Below, piece after piece: positions 43,942 to 56,102 of a stretch of 64,000 bases of DNA. The stretch is taken from positions 2,542,001 through 2,606,000 of the forward strand of contig CM057059.1 of assembly GCA_029945375.1 (NCBI GenBank), written 5' to 3'. The notes below the pieces were generated by a model. The model ran no database searches and was not told where the DNA came from. It saw only the letters and a list, made by a program, of their open reading frames with translations. This DNA comes from Agaricus subrufescens (lineage: Eukaryota; Basidiomycota; Agaricomycetes; Agaricales; Agaricaceae). The first letter of the stretch is position 1, and each line of letters starts with the position of its first letter. Both the position numbers and the translations under genes were made by a program.

Positions 43942-45546
43942 ATGCTGCAGCGAATGTTCCATATCTGCATTGCCCTCTATATTGTTTTGTCCGTCCTATT
44001 CACCACGAGCTCACTGCTCGCATCTTCAAACTCGAAACCAGACCACCTCTTTGCCCGCGATCTTCCAAAACAGATAGTTCTCGAGGCGACGGACCTCGAA
44101 CATCACTACATTGATGAAAGCGTCATGTTATCCAAGGCGTTTCCTTATCTCATGAAGCCAAGTCAAATCATCCCATACTACCTCCGTGCATCGGGGACTT
44201 TCAACAAAGACGACATTACTATCACTAGTATCATCACAAGTAACCGCTTCGAGATTCTTGCGCGTCTCGCTCAACGGTATCAAGGTATCTCTATGATTCG
44301 ACTTTCTTTCAGTTCATATATGCTACCCAATCTTTAGGTCCCATATCGGTGACACTCCACATCAACAACGCCACCGAAAATGTCTCTCATCTCCTCGAAT
44401 CTTTACACAGCCTATACAACACCACGCCTAACATGGCAGTCTACGTCGACGTTCACCTCGTGTTGGATACCTTTGATCGACAGTTTAATACGTGGAGAAA
44501 TATTGCAAGATTGTTTGCGAGAACGGAATATGTTATGATGCTTGATGTGGACTTTTATATCTGCACGGATTTTAGAGAGACGATCAGGAGTGTTTTGCGG
44601 ATTGGTGGTGGGAAGGGGGAAGGTGGAGAGGGGGAAGAGATTGGACGGTTGTTTAGTAGTGGGATGGCGGCGCTTGTGGTACCGGCTTTTGAGTATGTTA
44701 ATTATGAAGAAGGACGGGAGTATAAGGCGTTTCCGAAAACTAAGAAGGTATGTGTTGTTTGTTTCGTTCTTTCAATAATTCCTGACGATAAAATTTTTTC
44801 TGCTTGTAGCATCTGATACAATTGGTGCAACAGCATCGGATTGGAGTTTTTCATGGAGTATGGGCTCCAGGACACAACAGTACTGACTATGACAGGTTTT
44901 ACTCTGCCAAGCCTGAAGAAATTTACAAGGTCACCTCGTCCCATTCTGCTTACGAACCTTACACGATTTTTCGGAAAGATGGTCCACCGTGGTACGTCTA
45001 TAAGTTTTCTTTCTGTTCGCCGGGGTTGCTTGAATACAAATTGACATGGTCACGATCTATAGGTGCGACGAGAGATTCATTGGTTACGGTGGAAACAAGG
45101 CCGCGTGCATTTATGAGATGTATCTCTCTGGAATCTCGTTCTATGTCCTTTCGGATCATTTTATCATTCATCAGAATCATTTGTATGAAGAGAAAGCAAG
45201 AAAGAACGAGGTATGTTTGATAATGTTTTGAGTTCGAACTGGACAGTTGAACGGGGCCGCAGAGAAGGTCCAACCGGAAGATATATACTGATTTCAAGGA
45301 AGAGACGTGCCTCCGGTGAGTCTCGGGCTTACACGAAAAGAATGGAGTGTTATTGACGGTCATGATGTGAAGGTATCTACGGAATTTTCATGAAATGAAG
45401 TCGTTGAAAAGTCCGAAAGCGAGGAATCTGATAGAAGAATGCAGCAGGAACAAGAAACTCTCTAGTCTAATTATACAGGTAGATTCGGGTATCTCTTTCT
45501 CGTGGAGTGTCTAACATCTAAGATCTAGCTAACTCAGGCTAAATAA
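43942..45546 (+). CDS. Glycosyltransferase family 49 (LARGE-like) protein
   Basis: Seven exons (43942-44284, 44338-44747, 44810-44991, 45063-45210, 45263-45315, 45373-45478, 45529-45546) give 419 aa. If the last intron is retained, translation ends at 45514 (425 aa). A signal anchor (ICIALYIVLSVLFTTSSLL) precedes a lumenal domain. GT49-like elements are ISVTLHINNATENVSHLLES, ARTEYVMMLDVDFYICTDFR with the DVD metal-binding motif, GMAALVVPAFEYVNYEEGRE, TSSHSAYEPYTIF, DERFIGYGGNKAACIYEMYL and FYVLSDHFIIHQNH. Human GT49 members make beta-1,3-GlcA or GlcNAc links; the fungal reaction is unknown. Confidence 0.87.
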
Positions 45547-46250
45547 TGCCGCCTAATTTTTTTTTTGTCGTTTTGTGTAGTTAATGTATGAATGTGTTGT
45601 CGACGTTGTGAGGGGTAACCGGTGAGGGTTTTTGATGTACTAGGGCCAGTCACGATGACTACCGGCCCGGGATATATACCGGACGTGACCGCGGCCGGAG
45701 AGTGTTATTCGAGTGTTATTTGCAAAAAAGAAATTCAAAAGTTGACTTTCCGGTCTGGTACAAAATTGTAGATCCCTTATACGTCAGAACTTACCTAAAT
45801 ATGAAATTATAGTTTTTCCGAGATTGTTGTCAAACGTGAAGCGCGAGGAAAATGCCATTTTCAACGTCGGGATTTCTGGCAGGGTACATAAAGGCTTACA
45901 TAGGGTTCCCGTGCCGCCGGTGAAGGTAGATAGATGGGGCACGGAACGGCGGGCATCTCGGTCCGGGGGAATGGGTCATTAGGAGCCGGTAGTGATTACC
46001 CCTGGGATACTAGACTCGATCTTGGTCCCACACCCACATGTAGGATGACCACTCCAAATTGGCTAGCTCAAATCGTTCATAAAACGCCGCTATCTGTCCT
46101 TGCTCGGTTTTTTTTTCCCTCTTTTCCCACTAACATAAAAAACCCTTCGAGTCTTGTAATTCAATTCCGCAATACGCCGTCTTCTGGAGCAGTTTATTAA
46201 TTAGCCGTTGCAGGTGTTTGACTGACACGTTTCCATCTCGATAATAGACT
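45547..46250. other. Intergenic region, no gene seen
   Basis: This 704-bp spacer separates two plus-strand genes. It has a GC-rich patch with CCGG-containing words (45655-45705), the repeated GAGTGTTATT (about 45697 and 45709), and a poly-T run. No coding or RNA gene is supported. Confidence 0.5.
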
Positions 46251-47510
46251 ATGACAACCCGCCCAAGAATTTTGGTTTGCAGTGAGTAGAGTCCTTTACT
46301 GTGTTTTCGTGGTTTATCTGACCTTGTTTGCTCTATAGGCAAGCTGGTATGGGCAGACAAGGAACTGCATGAAATGTTAGGAGATATCTCTGACATCATC
46401 GTACGTACTCATCTTATCTAGTACGCCTCCTCAATGCTGAACCTAGTGGATAGTACATGACTTCAAATAGTCGCGCCTCTTTCCTTGCGGAGTGTAGACC
46501 TGGGGGTAAATATGATGGTATCGTTGGTATCTACCGCGAGAATGAATCCGCTGAGGCTATTGGCAAGTATGACGAAGAGCTCGTCAACGGCTTGCCCTCG
46601 AGTCTGAAGTGGATCGCACACAATGGTGCGGGTTACGACCCAGTTGACGTCCTCGCATGCAAAGCTCGGGGTAGGTTCTCCAAATCCTCCACTACCACCA
46701 AGATTTTCATTGATATGGACTATAATCAGGAATCTACGTCTCCAACACCCCAGGCGCAGTAGACGATGCAACTGCCACAACGGCTCTTTACCTCCTCATC
46801 TCCACGATGCGTCAGTATTCCTTCTCTGAGCAAACTCTTCGGGCTCGGAAATGGAAACCTGCTGGCATCAATCGGATGTCGCATGATCTAGAAGGCAGAA
46901 CTCTGGCTATTCTTGGTCTAGGCGGAATTGGTCGACGCCTCGCGGAACTGGTTCAACCTTTCCCTATGCGGGTGATATATCACTCTAGGAGGCAAGTTGC
47001 GGATGCACCATCATACTGTGAATACTTTGCCAATGTGGAGGAAATGTTGGCACAAGCTGATGTGTTGAGTATTCATGTTCCACTCAGGAAAGAGACGGAG
47101 GGGCTCGTGGGAGAGAAGTGGATCAGGGCTTTGAAACCAGGAGCCACTATTATCAACACTGCACGGGGTAAAGTCATTGACGAAGAAGCTTTGATTAGAG
47201 CTCTGAAAGATGGTCATGTGAGTGGTGCCGCCAATTCAAATTCGTGGCAACAGATCTTAACGAAGCGTTCTTACAATGGTGTTGCATGCAGTTGGCGGCA
47301 GCGGGTTTAGACGTCTTCCCCAATGAACCTGAGGTGAACCCTCAGCTTCTTGAATTCCCGCAAGTAACTCTATTGCCGCACATGGGTACCGAAAATCAGG
47401 ATACTCAGAAGAAGATGGAAGTCCGAACGATACAGAATCTGCGTGATTTCTTATTGACGGGTATGGGCAAAGACCTTGTGAGCGAGTATCAGGTGAAACC
47501 GAAGTTGTGA
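46251..47510 (+). CDS. D-isomer 2-hydroxyacid dehydrogenase (glyoxylate/hydroxypyruvate reductase-like)
   Basis: Five exons (46251-46281, 46339-46400, 46454-46670, 46730-47217, 47292-47510) give 338 aa. The enzyme reduces a 2-oxoacid with NAD(P)H. The substrate domain contains LKWIAHNGAGYDPVDV. The NAD-binding Rossmann core is RTLAILGLGGIGRRLAEL. The catalytic triad is complete: Arg in TIINTARGKVIDEEALI, Glu in AGLDVFPNEPEVNPQL and His in VTLLPHMGTENQDT. HSRR after the second strand favours NADP(H), as in glyoxylate reductases, but the substrate is inferred. The C-terminus -PKL is not a good PTS1. Confidence 0.92.
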
Positions 47511-49162
47511 AAAAGTTCTTGAACGGTATGACTGAATTTAGTATTCCACAAGTCGACGAAAGGCTATGGGTTGAATTTTGAGTTCACTGGAGCAGCCGTA
47601 AGCTTGCACATGGGACATGAAGATATCTCGATGTACATGCTTTAGCGTAATATATAAATGTAGGGTACTTTGTCATCTGCGGCAGGCGATCATGAAACAC
47701 GCAACTAGCTATGTCTCGTGTTCTGGAACGATGGAAAGTTCAGACGGGCCTGGAACTCACAGGCCTTTAGATAGTGTGGTTGGACTGCAGCTAGGGAAGC
47801 TAATTCATGACGCGACCAACAAATTTTTTCTAACTTTTACGTTACCTATATTTATTCATTCATTTCCGTGTTGGCACGAAATTGAGTTGCCGAGAATGAA
47901 AACGTGTCGAGAACAGCTCGAGAACACGAGACCTCGTGAGATTATTCAATATGGCGAAAAGATAGGCCGAACTACAGTGGCATATACCCACAAAACTCCA
48001 TGCACGTTCGATATTAATAGCGAATCCTTTGAGGTTGGCAAGTCTACTATTTCAGGCAATAAGTGGATAAAAAAAGCATCGCAGAGCCCATCCTCATCCC
48101 GATCGTGTTGGGTGGAACACTTGCGGAACAAAGAGCTATTGTTAACCGAGTTTAGAATTGCATCGGCAAGCTCTTGGGGCTGACCAATACCTAGGTTGAA
48201 ATACACAGGCTCGTCGCAAGTCACTGCACTGAAACTAACGATAAATAGGATTGTAATTACGGGTTCAACACTCTTTCATTACCAGTTTCCGGCAGAAGGG
48301 GAGCAGTGTTTTTCGGCCGATCTAGACGGCTAAGTTTCGTGTGAATGTTGGGAGGTGTGTCGACATCAAGAGATAAAGAGCAGTCGGAAGTATAAGAGTA
48401 TGACAAGCCACTAGCAGGGACAAGGTTCACAAAGTGATATGAGGTGATTGTAGTAATTCGCAGGCATATCTTAGCCGCTCAAGCAAACATGTAGGAGGTA
48501 GACGCGGTCAGTGCTTGTGTGTGGTTCCTTGTGAAAATGAATTGGAAATCAGTACTCCACTTTAAATCCCTTTGGGGCACGGAAATGTATTAGATGGGAA
48601 CTTTGATTTGAAATGTCAATGATATGGCAGTGACATGGCGGTGGACCTTAGATCGATAGCTGCCTAACCCACATAGTTATATAGAGACCGAACGATCTTT
48701 TCATGCGGCAAACGGCTGTGAATCACCAGGATCGCCGGCTCAGGCTCAGTCTCTCAGTTTGTTGTACGCAGCACGATGTCCAGAGCGGATCACTGGAGAA
48801 GTCAGTATCTCACAGAAGTGGCGCGGAACCTGTTGCCCACTAAGTGCCGAAGAGGTAAGATGAAATGCTGTATTGGTGCCGCCGAGACCACACAGCAAGG
48901 TCCCTAATAAAAGACTTGGACCCTAAAACATTAGCCAAACCCATATCAAACAACAGATGATAGGGAAGCGAGACAGCTGTCGGTTATACTGTTGGGCATC
49001 TAGAACGGCCGGGGTTGAACTGGCGAACAGGGAAGGGGCGAGGGGCACCTGGAATGCAAGAGGGGCGTGGGAACACATTACGTGATGGATGTGGAGTGGG
49101 CGAGTGGGTAATTATAAGTCTGCAGCCCAAAGACCGCTTTGCTCACTTTGCCTCCCTCCTGC
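47511..49162. other. Gene-poor stretch
   Basis: In 1.65 kb I find no supportable gene. A 188-codon plus-strand frame (47617-48183) resembles nothing and is biased in composition. On the minus strand a frame at about 48270-47946 starts with a hydrophobic stretch (VITILFIVSFSAVTC) and continues with four cysteines, as in a small secreted protein, but it has stops just upstream and no ATG. It may be a relic or an unresolved exon. The last 300 bp should be the promoter of the next gene. Confidence 0.45.
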
Positions 49163-50452
49163 ATGTCGGCACGTATCTTTAAACTTCCTGTCTCTCTCGT
49201 CTAATATAGCCTTATACAGACAGTGGCATCTCCCTTGGCCTTTGCTCAATCCGCTTATCAGAAACTCACCCATAATGAGCTTACTTTTTTCCTCAAAGTC
49301 CGCAATCTTCCAACCTCGGGCACAGACAACGAGCTAGCAGCACGCCTTGCTAACCACGACTACCACACCTATCATTTTCCGAATGCTGCGCATGATGTAC
49401 CTTCTCCGCCCTCCCGTTCCCTAGTCTTGTCGGCCCAAGGCGCTACCCATGCACGTTCATCGACGCCCGATCTACCCACAGAGATGTTGGCCCTGATAAT
49501 GGACCATGTGGGCGATTGGGAGCTTAGCAGAGCCCTTGGCATTCCGACATCCCTCCCACAGCCTCTAGACTGGTCCCGTGCTACTCAAACCGATTATGCC
49601 ACTCTCACCGGCCACCTTCCGACTATTCGTGCCGCCAAGCCGAGCAACGATAATCCTTTGACCCAACTAGGTGCAACCTTTGCAGTCAGGTGTGGTTATG
49701 TCAATGTTCTGGAGTATTTCCTCTCCCAACATCATGACATGTTTCGTTCTGCATTCAAGGACGACCTCATTCCTATCAAAGCATCTAGGCATGGCCGTAT
49801 ATGCGTTCTTTCATGGTGGAAACATGTTTTTGAACAACATGTGGGCCTAATACCACCGCCGGCCCGAGGGACTATATCGGAGGCCGTCGACGGAGCTTCG
49901 AGAAACGGCCAAGTCGCATCCCTTGATTGGTGGTTCAATTGTGGTCTCCCCTTCGACTATTCAGAAGCTGCTCTCGAATACGCCAGTTCAAAGAACCAGA
50001 TTGCTGTTCTAGACTGGTGGAAACAGCAGTTTACAACTCGTGGCTTGCCCCTCAAAATTGGCCGCGCCATGGATATGGCCAGCACTGCGGGTCACGTTGA
50101 AGTCTTGGAATGGTGGGCCACGTCTCAACTTGAGTTCAAGTACGACCGTCTTGCGTTTCAGCATGCCAGCTGCAATGGCAGGGTAGAAGTTCTCGACTGG
50201 TGGTTAGGGTCGGGCTTGCAATTAATATTTGACCAAGAGGCCTTAGTTGGAGCAACTCGACACAACAGACCGGAAGTGCTAGAGTGGTGGGATAAGTCAG
50301 GTCTGCCCATTCAATATCGTATGTGTGACATCGAGGAAGCGCTTGAGGACGCAATTGGAGGCGGGGATGATGCTCGGAAATGGTGGAGGAAAAAAGGCGT
50401 CGATTTTAATGCCAACGACAAAGAGTGGATGAAACTTCAAAACTTGAACTGA
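49163..50452 (+). CDS. SAP / F-box-like protein with ankyrin-like 'VLDWW' repeats
   Basis: Two exons (49163-49172 and 49224-50452) give 412 aa; the first holds only ATGTCGGCAC. Residues about 10-55 form a SAP-like helix-extended-helix (YQKLTHNELTFFLKVRNLPT, then TDNELAARLANHDY), a DNA/RNA-binding fold. Residues about 90-120 (PDLPTEMLALIMDHVGDWEL) look like an F-box start. From about residue 160 there are eight repeats of roughly 35-40 residues, each with a helix ending in a paired aromatic motif: VLEYF, VLSWW, SLDWW, VLDWW, VLEWW, VLDWW, VLEWW, ARKWW. They are usually preceded by ASxNGxxx, so they look like degenerate ankyrin repeats. A substrate-receptor role is an inference. Confidence 0.85.
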
Positions 50453-53336
50453 CTGCGAAGGTGTAGCGCCTTCGCTTGAATCGTGCAACTGTATATATTC
50501 ATCATTCGCACGATCCTGTTACCTTCTTATTGCTGTCATTATCCTAGCTTTTGTTTTCTTGTCGCAAGCATTTGTTCAATTTCCGTCACTTATATATTTA
50601 TATGTACTTCCAAGACCCGATGTACCGTATCAATGCAGCATTTCAACTACCACGAGTTCTTCTGCACTGTTCTATTATTAAATACGTAAAGTCGAGAAGG
50701 CAAGCATGAATATTTACGTTATATATTACCATCACTGCGCCCACAAATTTCATCATCAACAGTCATGTCAATTAACCATCCCGATGAGTGGGTTCCTCTC
50801 CTAAAAAAATTGGAAAAAAAATTGACAATTTGATATTCTTGATCTTTCCAGAACCCCAGTGATCCATTTCACCGAGTCAGCAACGTTGAGCTGATTAATG
50901 TGGCGAGCATTCGGCCTTCTTTTGACAGCTATGTCGGAAGCACTCCTGATTATCGATCGGCCTTTGAGGGATCATGAGCGGTGAGAGTCTCGATACCACG
51001 ATGCATTCGCTAACACAAGGGGGTGTCGGAATTATTGGTAGACCTTCAGGACTGATATTTGGTATTACTTGCCTCTTGAAGTGGTGAGCGTGTCATCCGC
51101 AGCCGAATACCTCGCTGTCTGCGTACGAGGAACAGCCCGGGCACGTTCCAGAGCCGGAGACCCTGGAATGGCACAAGCTTCCTAATCCATCCTATAAAAC
51201 AGATGAAGCGGATCATTGACTATCAGTCACTCAGATTGTCGGCGCTGGCGCTGGCGCGGGTCATTGGTCCAGCACAAGTCCGAAACCACTGATCTGAGCC
51301 CCACAAATCCAAGTCTCCCTTATGATGGTTCTAGAAGGTGAAAAAAATTGACAGAGCACAAGCGGCATGAGGTCAATACAAACACAGGGACCATTGTTTC
51401 TTCAATATGACCGCGTTAAGCCCTTAAGCACCCCCTAGACCTAGATCTGATCTTGATACTGATGGCCGCGAGGCTTATATTGAATGAGCGATGTTGATGA
51501 ACTAAAAATAACTGCCATGCTTTGCGAGGTCGTGTATCACCAGATGATCAGGTCAAGAGGTCACAAATGCTTCTGTCTAGTATCGACCAGCTTTTGAATG
51601 CTCATGAAGTGGGGAACACTCGGAGATCTCTCGAAGTCATGATTTTCTCGAAGATGATTTCATGAGCTTTCGGGTCCAAGTAGGTTTAAAAGTTGTACCG
51701 GGCCTAACTTGTTAACTGGTGTGCGGTCATATGTCCATGGAAGTTGTTCCCATCATACCTCGCTCATGATCGACTATTAGGAAACGGACTTGATAACTGA
51801 AGCTCAGAACTTGAAGCTCTGCGAGAAAGTTGGGTGATGGTAACAATTACACATGACCGAAGGCGATTGATTCGAACGTTGGCTCTATCAGAAATATTTC
51901 TCCCCGCGCGGGAACGGGGGCAATCCATACACTAGTTTGTTTTTCGCTTACAGATCCCTTATTAAGTCTTCAGCTGGTAATGCACTTACTCTGAGTACAG
52001 TAGGCCGAGTTGACTGCGGCTCCGTTTAATGGAAAGGAACATTCCCATCTGCCCTCAAATCAGGGGTTCAAGAAAAGATTAATGCTCATTTTCCTTGCTA
52101 TTAAGATCAACAGTCATAGCCTTATCATTATTATCGCCCACAACAAAAAACTTTTCTACCGCGGCGATTATTTTTGATTCATCCGACGCTGGCATCTATT
52201 ATGCAACGATGCTGGTAAAATGCAGCCGAACTCCGAGCACCCTCACGCCAAATTTCTTAGCAAATTGTTAATTTTATTTCCGAACAAATACTACCGATAA
52301 ACCGGAACCCGACAAATTGAATACTGATCACTTTCAACTAGTGCCCCGTGACTTCACTCTTGTGGCGCGTTGGAAAATCAGGATTGTTCTGGCTTCCAAT
52401 TGTTATGGTCATTCCTACTTTTGCTTGCCACTATGCTCAAGTAGTTCAATGTAAACTTCGCGATCCATAATACCGACTACTCGGAAAGCGTGGAGGTGCT
52501 AGAGTATCGGGGTTCTTTAACTGTCTTATCTGTATCGTATACCTTCAAATGTCGAAAAAGTATCTCCATAGCGATTCGGCAATACAATGCTCATTCGAGC
52601 GATCGAGGGAAGACAGCTACATCTCGACCTTGATCCACCTGACTCACTTTGCCAATACCAAAAAAAAATAATGATACATATATGTACATATTCTTCACAT
52701 TCGAACTCAATTGCTCTTACTTTGATATCGGAATCGTCACGCTGAGATACACGGAAGAGATCTAGGGTCAGTAAGCTCATGGCAATGTGTTTGACTCGGT
52801 GACTGGCTTCTTGGCGACGCTCGAAAAATAAATCAAAATAGGTAAAATAACTGTGACGCCTCCACTTTGCAATGATACCAGCACTGGCAACGGTCGTTAC
52901 ATTGTACCATATATCTGTATATAGGTAAATCAATGTCCAGTGGTAATTTTGAGTTCAAGAGGCCCGGAGCACTGTCAGAGCCGAGGTACCAGCATGGAAC
53001 AAGTTCCCGTACACTTTAAGTATTCAACGGATTTTAAATTAATTTCTTTCAGTGTTAGCTGCATCCTGGTCGGTAGTAAATTTCTCCTTAGCAGGGATAG
53101 ATAACAGATAGTTGATATTATGAGCTCTAGTTCTATGAGGAAAGGAACGAACCAGGGTGTTTTCCTGCACGGAAAACTTTCAAGATCCCCCTCCGTTTTG
53201 AGATGATCCTTGTTGCGCCCACAAATGCATACAGCTTTATATGACAGCACCTCTCCATCATCGTATAAATTCATGGTAATCTCACATATGCATAACCACT
53301 ACTCCATAATTCCAGCGCCCTTCACTACGTTTGACC
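50453..53336. other. Gene-poor stretch with possible minus-strand gene debris
   Basis: From 50700 to 52500 no frame exceeds 60 codons on either strand, suggesting non-coding or decayed DNA. Between 52526 and 53274 the minus strand has two frames. One begins with an ATG at 53274 (MNLYDDGEVLSYKAVCICGR) and one contains EASHRVKHIAMSLLTLDLFR followed by a good GTAAGA donor at about 52724. Joins between them can be drawn in several ways and none is convincing. No terminal repeats or transposase-like frame is seen. Confidence 0.45.
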
Positions 53337-54416
53337 ATGGCTCTAATGAATATACGCAATACCATTAAACGCATCGGAACCTTCTTTGCTCGACAAGTTT
53401 CTCGTCAAAAGCGTACACTGACCACGGTGGTCAGGGAGAAGTCTTTAGCGTATGTAACACACCTAAATTCCAAGCGTAAACTCAAAGAATATCTTTCATC
53501 GATAGTCACTTTGCTCACAAAGCGAACGACCCACCGGCCACAGCTCCTGTTATAGGGTCACAGAGAATATTCGAGAAGAGCGACAGCGCCGTGAGCCTCG
53601 TTCAGCCCACAAAATTGAAAGAAGGCTCAGCTGGGAGACTCATCGACTTACTGGCGGGTGAATGCAACAAGGTACGAAAGTCCTTTCTTTACCTCTACCA
53701 TCGGAGCGATGCTAACAAGCTAAATTCCGGCACCGCAGAAGAACCTGACAAGATTCACTCTCGAAGCGCACAATATCGCAGAATTACACATCTGCGTCTT
53801 CGCCACTCAGCAGGACTGGCACTCCCACCACACGAACGCCGCAAATGCTCCCCGCAATAATGCTAGTCATCGTCCCCCCCGCAACGACAACAGGCCTGAA
53901 AACATCCCAACCACACCCCAATACCCCGTCAATAACGTCAAGCAAGAAAATTTTAGTAGAGGAACGTTCTCACGGAACCCGAATGTTGCGGCCCAGGAGC
54001 AGACACGGGCACTCGCGGCCACAAGCAGCTCGGGCACACCATATGTTGGCGGAGGAACTGTTGTCATGCGAGTTCCTCCCATGTCCGTCTCATCATCCAG
54101 CCTGTCAACATCAAGCTCTTCCTCCTTTAAGGCTGGAAATAGTACCTCCAGCCTCAACAGCAGCAACGAAGGGGAAGGAACGGAATATCAAGGAGGAAAG
54201 ACAAGGCCGCAGTGTCAACTGTGTGGGTCATTCTTCACGAGAAAGAATGACCTTTCCAGGCACCTCGTAAAAGTTCATTGGCATGAAGTATCCGTCTGTC
54301 CATCATGTGGCTTAGAGCTTTCGCGACCGGATGCGCTGAAGCGACATGAGGACAGCGGTGCATGTGGGAAACGGTCTTCGCGTCATAGTGGACAAGGTTC
54401 AACAGGAAGTCGCTGA
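53337..54416 (+). CDS. C2H2 zinc-finger protein
   Basis: Three exons (53337-53449, 53506-53671, 53739-54416) sum to 957 nt, 318 aa. The N-terminus is basic (MALMNIRNTIKRIGTFFARQ). A variable linker follows, then a long Ser/Asn/Pro-rich disordered region. Near the C-terminus is one classical C2H2 finger (CQLCGSFFTRKNDLSRHLVKVH) directly followed by a second, CPSCGLELSRPDALKRHEDSGAC, in which the final ligand is cysteine (C2HC type). The arrangement fits a DNA-binding transcription factor with two fingers, but the target is unknown. Ligands are all present and no disruption is seen. Confidence 0.85.
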
Positions 54417-54819
54417 TATACAGCTCGTCTGTAGAATTAGTGAATCAAGGTGATATGCAGGTGCGCGCTTGGTCTAGCCAATTGCCTATCGAAAACATAC
54501 ATTCGTTAGCCAAGTTGCAAAGGTAAATCGAGAGGGCTTAGCTGCTTATTTTGTGTAGACATAGACATCGTTTGCATTATGCTCGTATAACATGGACACA
54601 TTATTGGCATTTTTTTAGATAGAAAAAAAACGTTTAGTCGTGCGTCTGTGGTACATTGCAAAATACAGATAAATGATAAACGAAATATAAAGGGCGACGG
54701 ACAGGCTTGGAAAACCACAGGAGGAGATGAGTCCATGTTACAACAGTGTAGGACGAGTTGTTTTTCATGATCCATGCATTCGCAATTCATTGGCCGGGTC
54801 ATGATGCTTCCGTTCTGTT
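54417..54819. other. Convergent 3' intergenic region
   Basis: This 403-bp gap between the stops of the zinc-finger and SWIB genes is AT-rich and should hold both 3' untranslated regions. No gene is seen. Confidence 0.5.
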
Positions 54820-55696
54820 TCAACTCTCAGATTCATGCAGGTGCCTATGCATCGTCAATTGATGGTAACTCGCATAAACATATATACACTCACTGTCCTA
54901 AAACTTTGTTCATTTGAAACATATCAATTTTGTCAACATTGAAGACAGCTTTCATGCTTCCGTCGCAAATGATTTCGCGTTTATTGCTGGGATTCTGGAG
55001 ACTGTTGCCCTTGATATGATCCCAGATCCCCTTTACTACTTGCGGTCGCGACATTTTATCGACCTGAAGGAGGGCCGACAGAGGCTCACTGAATTTCAGA
55101 CGATAGATGTTAGAGATATTCATGGCTACAAACCACTCCACAACAGCATACCTCAGGACATACTCCTTCTTGAATCCTCCACCACCACCCCCGCCCCTCT
55201 TTTTCTTCCCCCTCCCTTCATCATCATCGTCGTCGTCAGAACCGACAGTCGCAGCACTCTTTTTAGCTCGAGTCTTCTTCGTAGTTCCATTACTGCGGTT
55301 CTTAGTAGCACCTCTCGTAGCTCGCCCATTAATTTCATTCGACAGTTTTCTCGCCAACTTCTCGTCACTCTTCTCTTGCCCATTCTTTGCCTTTTTCTTG
55401 GCAGGTCGCGAAGCACCATCCTCCTCATCAGCGCCCTTCTTCCGTTTATTCGATTTCACGCTCTCTTCTTCCTCCTCATCATCATCCTGGCCCGGGCCGC
55501 TGATCTCCTCGAAAACTTGGGATATAAGCCCATCAATTTCTTCCTTATTGTCTCTGACCACCTCTGCCGTCAGCTCTGGGTCATCTTCCATAAGCTGTTT
55601 TCGAACGCGCTTTGCGCTAATTGTAGAGAGATCTACCCCAGGCGCTGAAAGAATGGCCCGGATTTGTGATTCCAAAGACTGGACATCGTATGACAT
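54820..55696 (-). CDS. DEK-C / SWIB domain chromatin protein (UAF30-like)
   Basis: Three exons (55696-55152, 55088-54894, 54844-54820) give 254 aa. Residues 1-60 form a DEK-C domain (LESQIRAILSAPGVDLSTIS, then KRVRKQLMEDDP). An acidic and Lys-rich linker follows (DDDEEEEESVKSNKRKKG, DDDDDDEGRGKKKRGGGGGG). The C-terminal SWIB/MDM2 domain contains LSEPLSALLQVDKMSRPQVV, KGIWDHIKGNSLQNPSNKRE and IICDGSMKAVFNVDKIDMFQ. The last 25-nt exon encodes QHLHESES; reading through instead stops one codon after the donor, so this intron decides the C-terminus. Yeast UAF30 supports RNA polymerase I initiation; other relatives act in chromatin remodelling. Confidence 0.92.
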
Positions 55697-55958
55697 CTTC
55701 GGAGTTGGTCAAACGTAGAAACTAGAACACCGAAGAGGAGGCCAAAACGCGAAGCTCGTACCCAGGACACTAGGGGTGGAGTTGGCTCTGACACCGCTCG
55801 CCGACCAAACCAATGTTTGCCGGCCACGTGAACGACCTTGTTTATTTTCCAGCTCTTTGCCAATCACTGGCACAGCATTTCGTCTTCGAAAGCGCTTATC
55901 AGTTATCACTGACTGACCCATACAATGTATGTCATTAAATTATATTAGTACCCCTTCG

Positions 55959-56070
55959 CTATCGCAATATCGCCCATTCATTCCGAGCAGGATCACCAGG
56001 TGGAGGGAACACCCCGCCTTCCTGTCCTGGTGCTTGTCTATGATTCCCATTGGCAGCTGGATGTTGTTGC

Positions 56071-56102
<32 letters not shown>

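Noticed and set aside
45640..45720. GC-rich CCGG-containing patch as a transposon terminus
   Set aside because: No matching inverted end or target-site duplication found nearby.
47617..48183. 188-codon plus-strand frame
   Set aside because: No domain, odd composition, no splice structure, and weaker than the opposite-strand frame.
54914..55718. Long plus-strand frames opposite the SWIB gene
   Set aside because: They are antisense shadows of its Lys/Asp/Glu-rich coding sequence, giving Ser/Phe/Leu low complexity.
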